DNA of 9,765 bases, taken from Puniceicoccales bacterium (GTDB lineage: Bacteria; Verrucomicrobiota; Verrucomicrobiia; Opitutales; UBA953). The position numbers and the translations under genes are program-made. The stretch lies in contig JAITPT010000266.1 in the NCBI GenBank assembly GCA_031289285.1, positions 1 through 9,765 on the forward strand, written 5' to 3'. This document shows positions 6,401 through 9,765 of the stretch, piece after piece. The stretch's first letter is position 1, and each line of letters opens with the position of its first letter. The notes under the pieces were generated by a model, which ran no database searches, had not been told where the DNA came from, and worked only from the letters and a program-made list of their open reading frames with translations.

Positions 6401-7130
6401 GCGTGGCGCGAACTTCGGTGATGTGGTTTTCCTTTGGGACAGGCTCAAGCCAGACTGTTTGCCAGATGCCGGAGACGGGCGTGTACCAGATGGTGCGCGG
6501 GACAGAGAGCTGTTTGCCGACGGGCTGGTAACCGTTGCCCTTGTCGGTGCCATCATAGACGCGGACGACGAGACGCTGCGGGCCGGCCTTTTTGAGGTGC
6601 GGAGTGATGTCGAAGGAGAAGGGCGTGTAGCCGCCTTTGTGGCCGCCGACGCGGGTGCCGTTGACCCAGACCTCGGCGTGCCAATCCACCGCACCGAAGT
6701 TGAGGCGGACGGCCTGCCCGTCCCATGCGGCGGGGACTTCAAAGTCGCGCTGATACCAGAGGAGTTTGCCCGGGCCGAGCGTCTTCTGGACGCCGGAGAG
6801 GGAGGACTCGATGGCGAAGGGGACGAGGATTTTGCCGTCGAATGCGGTGGGCGCGGGCGCGGCGTCGGGCGCGGCGGGGAGCGTGGTGTTCGGCGGGAGC
6901 GGCGTGACGGCGTAGTCCCACAGGCCGTTGAGATTTTTCCACTCGGCGCGAGCGAGGATTGGGCGCGGGTATTCCGGCAACGGGCATTCGGCGGAGACTT
7001 TTTCCGCCCATGCGGTTTTGATGCGGTCGCCAGCGGGCTTCCACGGCGCGGCGTCGGCGCAGGGCGCGACAGCGGGAAAAAGGGCGAGCACAAACGCGGC
7101 AACCGCCGCACGACAAACAGAGAGTTTCAT
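3423..7130 (-). CDS. Secreted tandem double-module GH2 glycosidase (beta-galactosidase-like)
   Basis: A 1235-residue protein, about twice the length of the ~600-residue GH2 enzymes each half resembles. Residues 1 to about 25 are a signal peptide (M-K-L-S-V-C-R, then an Ala/Val/Leu core). Module 1 (about 30-640) and module 2 (about 645-1235) each contain a sugar-binding beta-sandwich (starting P-L-P-E-Y-P-R-P-I-L and L-N-G-L-W), an Ig-like domain (from E-N-H-I-T, residues ~238 and ~838) and a TIM barrel. Each barrel keeps the acid/base glutamate in V-P-F-N-E (Glu478, Glu1076) and a nucleophile in G-E-Y-G-G (Glu541, Glu1138). Both should be active as retaining beta-glycosidases; galactosidase, glucuronidase or other specificity cannot be read from the sequence. 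The halves are alike at DNA level with ~1.8-kb spacing, so the gene arose by internal tandem duplication. The open frame extends 16 codons upstream, but ATG at 7128-7130 starts the signal peptide. It is divergent from the reductase gene. Confidence 0.92.
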   Translation of the reverse strand: MKLSVCRAAVAAFVLALFPAVAPCADAAPWKPAGDRIKTAWAEKVSAECPLPEYPRPILARAEWKNLNGLWDYAVTPLPPNTTLPAAPDAAPAPTAFDGKILVPFAIESSLSGVQKTLGPGKLLWYQRDFEVPAAWDGQAVRLNFGAVDWHAEVWVNGTRVGGHKGGYTPFSFDITPHLKKAGPQRLVVRVYDGTDKGNGYQPVGKQLSVPRTIWYTPVSGIWQTVWLEPVPKENHITEVRATPDIDTGALYVDVDAAKNGRRTRVKFKVLDKTGREVVSGQGKLNNRIKVIVDNPVLWSPENPYLYTLSVTLSDNGKDLETVTSYTALRKISVAKDKHGHLRTQLNNKNVFQFGTLDQGWWPDGLYTAPTDEALLFDIKKTKAWGFNMIRKHVKVEPARWYYHCDREGMLVWQDMPSGNWPPEMYRTHYDVGQMKMDGGRDTERSKESKDNFYREWKEIIDLCRPHPSVVVWVPFNEAWGQFDTAAVAAWTKGYDPSRLVDAASGGNFHDCPDGDIHDWHNYPHPTIKFLRKNKVNVIGEYGGIAYPLKGHLWREQGGSWGYINADDKGNLTEQYVKYAAHLKTLVAKGVSGAIYTQTTDVEIEVNGIMTYDRKEVKMDEAKIRAANQEVIRELDASEPEWQPIGLRLKTPWTDNVNPAAPLPEYPRPILTRPDWQNLNGLWSYAITPKDAPRPTRWAEKKILVPFPIEAPLSGVRKNLTSEQNLWYQRDFEVPAAWAGKAVRLNFGAVDWQADVWLNDRHLGQHRGGYAPFSFDLTPHLKSGGPQRLTVRVFDPTDKGIQPRGKQTSRPDGIFYTPASGIWQTVWLEPVPKENHITAVNAAADIDNDTLAVSIEARDAALAARVDIRLLAKDGREVAKVQKAPLIGDTRLYVKTPELWSPENPYLYGLEITLYPDGKTAAETVKSYTAFRKISAGRDASGKWRIRLNNKNTFLFGPLDQGFWPDGIYTAPTDEALLFDIKKTKAWGFNMIRKHVKTEPDRWYYHCDKEGIMVWQDMPGGGESVSAKLDMRGNISAGRDAERTPESAENFKHEWREIIDLCRPHPSVVVWVPFNESWGQFDTVAIANWTKGYDPTRLVNAASGGNHRNTGDFYDHHSYPAPNTTKHSDYNRIVAIGEYGGLGLRVHGHLWERGKGWGWGEPDKKDKDGMTEKYIGFARHLRRQVAGGVSAAVYTQTTDVETEANGLMTYDRQVIKINEPAVRAANQAIINELKK

Positions 7131-7252
7131 AGTGTAGGCGTGATTTTTGGTGAGGGGAAAAGGGGGAGGCAACGACAAAGGCGGCAGTGGCGGGTTCCCG
7201 TGAAAAAATTAGGTTGGTCGTGCTGCCGAGTTTTCGGATACTGCGCCGCGTC
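7131..7252. promoter_or_regulatory. Divergent intergenic region, GH2 gene and enoyl reductase
   Basis: These 122 bases must hold the start signals for both divergent genes. On the + strand, TTGGTC (7213-7218) lies about 17-18 bases before GATACT (7237-7242). Each matches the sigma-70 consensus only partly, and the start codon follows 10 bases after GATACT, which would give a very short leader. On the - strand I find no good promoter and no Shine-Dalgarno. Treat the region as a location rather than a proven promoter. Confidence 0.3.
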
Positions 7253-8269
7253 ATGTCCACAGCCATCCCGACAACATCCCGCGCCGTGCGTTACCACGCT
7301 ACGGGCAAGCCCGAAGCGGTCCTGCATTTCGAGGAAACCGCGCTCGCGCCGCTCGGCGACAGCGACGCACTCGTCGCCCTCGAAGCGGCGGTCATCCACC
7401 CATCTGACCTCGGCATGATTGCGGGCACCTACGGGCGTCTGCGTCCGCTGCCCGCTGTCGCTGGGCGCGAGGGCATCGGGCGCGTCGTCAAGGTCGGTGC
7501 TGGCGTGACGTGGCTGCACGTCGGCGACCGTGTGCGAATGCCGGAGGACGAGGGCGTGTGGCGCGAGTCGGTCATCGCTCGTGCGGGGTCGTTGCGACAT
7601 GTCCCCTGCGACATTCCGGCGGAGATAGCGGTGATGTCGTTTATCAACCCGCCGACTGCGCTGCTGCTTTTGAAAAACTTTGTTGACTTGCAACATGGCG
7701 ACTGGGTCATCCAAAACGCTGCCAACTCGGCGGTCGGCGAGTGCGTCATCCAGCTTGCCAAGGCGCGAGGGCTGCGAACGGTGAACTTGGTGCGTTCGCC
7801 GGAAAAACACGCCGCCCGCCTCACCGCTTTCGGTGCCGACCTCGTGCTCGCCGACGACAAAGACGCGCTCAAAACCATCCAAGCCGCGTTGGGCAAAAAC
7901 ATCGCGCCGCGTCTTGCCCTCAACAGCATTGGCGGCACGAGTGCCGTCACCCTCCTACGCGCCCTCGGCCAAGACGGTGTGCTGGTGACTTTCGGCGGTA
8001 TGACGGGCGACCTCGTCCGTTTCCCCACGCGGGAGTTTATTTTCAACAACATCACCTGCCGTGGTTTTTGGATGGACCGCTGGGCACGCACTGCCTCCGA
8101 GGACGAGCTGAGCACTGTATTTGCCGAGGTCTATGCCTCCCTGCGCTCCGGCGTAATGAAGGTGGCGGTGGACTCCACCTATCCGCTGGAAGACTACGCC
8201 GCCGCCATCGCCCGCGCCGCCGCCTACGGGCGCAACGGCAAAGTGCTGTTCAAAGGCAAAGACAGGTGA
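7253..8269 (+). CDS. MECR-type 2-enoyl thioester reductase (MDR superfamily)
   Basis: A 338-residue cytosolic zinc-independent MDR protein, probably reducing trans-2-enoyl-CoA or enoyl-ACP with NADPH. Features typical of the MECR/ETR branch are visible: Tyr60 in A-G-T-Y-G-R, corresponding to the catalytic tyrosine in the Y-P/Y-G segment; I-N-P-P-T-A-L-L-L-L before the cofactor domain; N-A-A-N-S-A-V-G at 155-162 in place of the usual glycine-rich GxGxxG; and G-F-W-M-D-R-W near the C-terminus. Zinc-ligand cysteines of alcohol dehydrogenases are absent. ATG 7253 is preferred over the ATG at 7187 because homology to this family begins with A-V-R-Y-H-A-T-G just after it; the 22 extra residues are basic and unremarkable. 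Neither start has a good ribosome site. The stop at 8267-8269 lies 14 bases before the next start codon, so the two genes are likely one transcript. A broader quinone-reductase-like activity is the main alternative. Confidence 0.88.
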   Translation: MSTAIPTTSRAVRYHATGKPEAVLHFEETALAPLGDSDALVALEAAVIHPSDLGMIAGTYGRLRPLPAVAGREGIGRVVKVGAGVTWLHVGDRVRMPEDEGVWRESVIARAGSLRHVPCDIPAEIAVMSFINPPTALLLLKNFVDLQHGDWVIQNAANSAVGECVIQLAKARGLRTVNLVRSPEKHAARLTAFGADLVLADDKDALKTIQAALGKNIAPRLALNSIGGTSAVTLLRALGQDGVLVTFGGMTGDLVRFPTREFIFNNITCRGFWMDRWARTASEDELSTVFAEVYASLRSGVMKVAVDSTYPLEDYAAAIARAAAYGRNGKVLFKGKDR

Positions 8270-8270
8270 G

Positions 8271-8275
8271 AAGGA
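8271..8275 (+). promoter_or_regulatory. Ribosome binding site for the deaminase gene
   Basis: AAGGA, within GAGAAGGA, ends 8 bases before ATG 8284. It is the best Shine-Dalgarno seen in the window and decides the start of the next gene in favour of 8284 over the in-frame ATG at 8374. Confidence 0.65.
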
Positions 8276-8283
8276 CAAATAGC

Positions 8284-8973
8284 ATGTGCTCGCCTCCGTT
8301 TTCCACTCTTTCCACCCTGCGCCTTCCCGCTCTTTCCCGCTCCTACGCCAACCAATCCTCCCGCCTGAAAAACATGTGCCACTCCTGCAATTCTGAATCT
8401 GAACAACAATCGGACGCCGCGGCCGCCCACTCTCCAGCCGCCGCTGCCCCCTGCCCTCCCGCGTCCGCTGCCCCTGCGTCGCTACCGGCGGGTGGAGTCG
8501 TGGCGTCCGCCGCCGCACTGGTGCGCTCGTGGGGACGCCCAAGTTGGGACGAGTATTTCATGGCGGCAGCGGTGCTCATTAGCAGCCGCTCCAGCTGCGA
8601 GCGTTTGCATGTGGGGTGCGTGGCGGTGTCGTCGGGCAAACACGCAAACCGAATTATCGCGGCGGGCTACAACGGCTTTTTGCCCGGTGCGCCGCACGAG
8701 TCTTGTGTGCGCGATGGCCACGAGCAGGCGACCGTCCACGCCGAGCAAAACGCTATCGCCGACGCTGCCAAGCGCGGCATCGCACTCGAAGGTGCGACGA
8801 TTTATGTGACACATTTCCCCTGTATTAACTGTGCGAAGATTTTGGCGGCGGCGGGGATCAGCACCGTGAAGTATTTGCACGATTACAAGAACGACTCGCT
8901 GGTGCCCGTCATTTTCGCGCAAGCAGGTGTGCGCGTGGAAAAAGTCGCAGGCGACAAACCCGACGCCACCTGA
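8284..8973 (+). CDS. dCMP deaminase-like zinc deaminase with long N-terminal extension
   Basis: A 229-residue cytosolic deaminase that would convert dCMP to dUMP for thymidylate synthesis. The catalytic domain starts near residue 85 at S-W-D-E-Y-F-M and continues through R-S-S-C-E-R-L-H-V-G, a typical dCMP deaminase opening. The zinc site is H-A-E (His152, catalytic Glu154) with F-P-C-I-N-C (Cys180, Cys183). The family is usually about 150 residues. The extra ~80 residues here are a low-complexity Ala/Pro/Ser stretch preceded by M-C-H-S-C-N at 31-36. The start at 8284 is supported by the AAGGA site; if translation began at ATG 8374 the protein would have 199 residues and still carry an extension. 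It follows the reductase gene by 14 bases. ComEB-like or other cytidine/deoxycytidylate deaminases are alternatives, but the dCMP signature fits best. Confidence 0.9.
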   Translation: MCSPPFSTLSTLRLPALSRSYANQSSRLKNMCHSCNSESEQQSDAAAAHSPAAAAPCPPASAAPASLPAGGVVASAAALVRSWGRPSWDEYFMAAAVLISSRSSCERLHVGCVAVSSGKHANRIIAAGYNGFLPGAPHESCVRDGHEQATVHAEQNAIADAAKRGIALEGATIYVTHFPCINCAKILAAAGISTVKYLHDYKNDSLVPVIFAQAGVRVEKVAGDKPDAT

Positions 8974-8979
8974 GCGACA

Positions 8980-9010
8980 CGGGGCACACCCTGCCCCGCC
9001 AAAAGTTTTT
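8980..9010 (+). terminator. Weak terminator-like hairpin before uvrA
   Basis: CGGGGCA (8980-8986) pairs perfectly with TGCCCCG (8992-8998) around a 5-base loop, and five T follow at 9006-9010 after a 7-base gap. The hairpin begins 7 bases after the deaminase stop. The separated, short T run makes it a weak candidate; it could attenuate rather than end transcription into uvrA. Confidence 0.4.
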
Positions 9011-9031
9011 GCGCGGTGCGCTGCGGTGGGC

Positions 9032-9765
9032 ATGATGGGCGAGATGGAAATGCCGAAAAACCAAATCACACTGCGCGGGGCACGCGAACATAACCTGCGC
9101 AATCTGGACATAGACATCCCGCACAACACATTTTCGGTTCTCACAGGCGTCTCCGGTTCAGGCAAATCAACCCTCGCGTTCGACATCCTGTTTGCCGAAG
9201 GGCAGCGGCGGTTTATGGAGTGCATGTCCGCCTACGCCCGCCAGTTCGTCGAACAACTGCCCAAGCCCGAACTCGACTTCCTCGGCGGCCTGCCGCCCGC
9301 TATCGCCATCGAGCAGCGCGTCACTCGCGGCGGCGCGAAAAGCACCGTCGCGACCATCACAGAGATCGCCCAATACCTACGGCTGCTCTACGCAAAAATC
9401 GGCATCGCCCACAACCCCGCCACCGGCAACGCGCTGACATCCGCCACGCCGGAAATGCTGCGCGAGCGCGTCCGCCGAATCATCGCCGCCGCCGCAAAGA
9501 AACGCCGCAAACTGCTTCTGTGTGCGCCGCTCGTCCGTGGGCGCAAAGGCCACCACCAGCCGCTCGCCAATTGGGCGACGAAACACGGCTACGCGGCACT
9601 GCGCATTGACGGCAAACTCACACCGCTCGAAAACTTCAAACCACTCGACCGCCACAAAACGCACGACATCGAGGTCGTGATGAAGAGCGCGGACGATTTG
9701 GCGGAGGCGCTGCGGCTGGGCAAAGGCACGTGCCTGCTCGCCGACGACACCACGGGGAAACGTGT
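9032..9765 (+). CDS. uvrA: UvrA, excinuclease ABC subunit A, 5' part only
   Basis: The first ~244 codons of the DNA-damage recognition ATPase of nucleotide excision repair; the gene runs off the window. The order of motifs matches UvrA: R-G-A-R-E-H-N-L-R-N-L near the start, Walker A G-V-S-G-S-G-K-S-T-L (from residue 39), then A-E-G-Q-R-R-F, S-A-Y-A-R-Q-F, P-A-I-A-I-E-Q and T-I-T-E-I. Downstream, R-K-G-H-H and I-D-G-K-L fit the UvrB-interacting region. Four in-frame ATGs (9032, 9035, 9044, 9050) precede the conserved part; I use the first, but 9044 or 9050 is equally possible and no ribosome site decides. Where many UvrA proteins have Cys-Pro after the Y-L-R-L-L segment, this one has H-N-P-A-T-G. 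It may be the main UvrA or a paralogue; the C-terminal half would tell. It lies 58 bases after the deaminase gene. Confidence 0.93.
   Translation, partial: MMGEMEMPKNQITLRGAREHNLRNLDIDIPHNTFSVLTGVSGSGKSTLAFDILFAEGQRRFMECMSAYARQFVEQLPKPELDFLGGLPPAIAIEQRVTRGGAKSTVATITEIAQYLRLLYAKIGIAHNPATGNALTSATPEMLRERVRRIIAAAAKKRRKLLLCAPLVRGRKGHHQPLANWATKHGYAALRIDGKLTPLENFKPLDRHKTHDIEVVMKSADDLAEALRLGKGTCLLADDTTGKR

Noticed and set aside
4083..7418. An open frame of 1111 codons on the + strand
   Set aside because: It lies almost entirely antisense to the GH2 gene, which has a signal peptide, domains and catalytic motifs. The antisense product is Val/Gly/Asp/Phe-rich without any family motif, a usual effect of GC-rich codon use. 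Its length reflects the duplicated gene below it.
7127..8115. Two long - strand ORFs (251 and 228 codons) opposite the enoyl reductase
   Set aside because: They are antisense shadows of a well-supported + strand gene and show no family motif.

Overview
The window looks like a chromosomal stretch from a glycan-degrading Gram-negative bacterium, most plausibly a member of the Verrucomicrobiota close to Opitutaceae. This is an inference from the GC-rich genes, weak Shine-Dalgarno signals, secreted GH29 and GH2 hydrolases and repeat-rich intergenic DNA. No rRNA or marker gene is present to prove it.

Layout. Bases 1-280 hold a direct repeat of about 100 bp with a 168-bp period, in AT-richer DNA that probably continues left of the window. 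Bases 297-1296 are a decayed insertion sequence bounded by perfect 24-bp inverted repeats. Inside it lie the frameshifted zinc-ribbon start and the C-terminal end of an IS256-like transposase, and two copies of a ~160-bp palindromic element. A third copy lies at 3254-3415. The copy at 932-1094 interrupts the transposase remnant and is flanked by TTAAA on both sides. Removing the element and one TTAAA restores a continuous reading frame, so it behaves as a MITE-like mobile palindrome.

Bases 1383-2909 (+) encode a secreted alpha-L-fucosidase (GH29) with a C-terminal discoidin-like carbohydrate-binding domain. The convergent gene 3423-7130 (-) encodes a 1235-residue secreted GH2 enzyme made of two complete tandem GH2 modules, each keeping its two catalytic glutamates. 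The two genes form a small saccharide-utilisation cluster: the fucosidase would remove terminal fucose and the GH2 enzyme a beta-linked sugar, both outside the cytoplasm. The third palindrome sits between their 3' ends.

From 7253 to the end, three genes run on the + strand: an MECR-type enoyl reductase of the medium-chain dehydrogenase/reductase superfamily, a dCMP deaminase-like protein with an Ala/Pro-rich N-terminal extension, and the start of uvrA, cut by the window edge. The first two are tightly spaced and likely cotranscribed. uvrA follows after 58 bases that contain a weak hairpin. These are housekeeping functions (fatty acid, nucleotide and DNA-repair metabolism) unrelated to the sugar enzymes.

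The most unusual items are the mobile palindrome family with preserved base-pairing, its datable insertion into an IS remnant, and the doubled GH2 enzyme.
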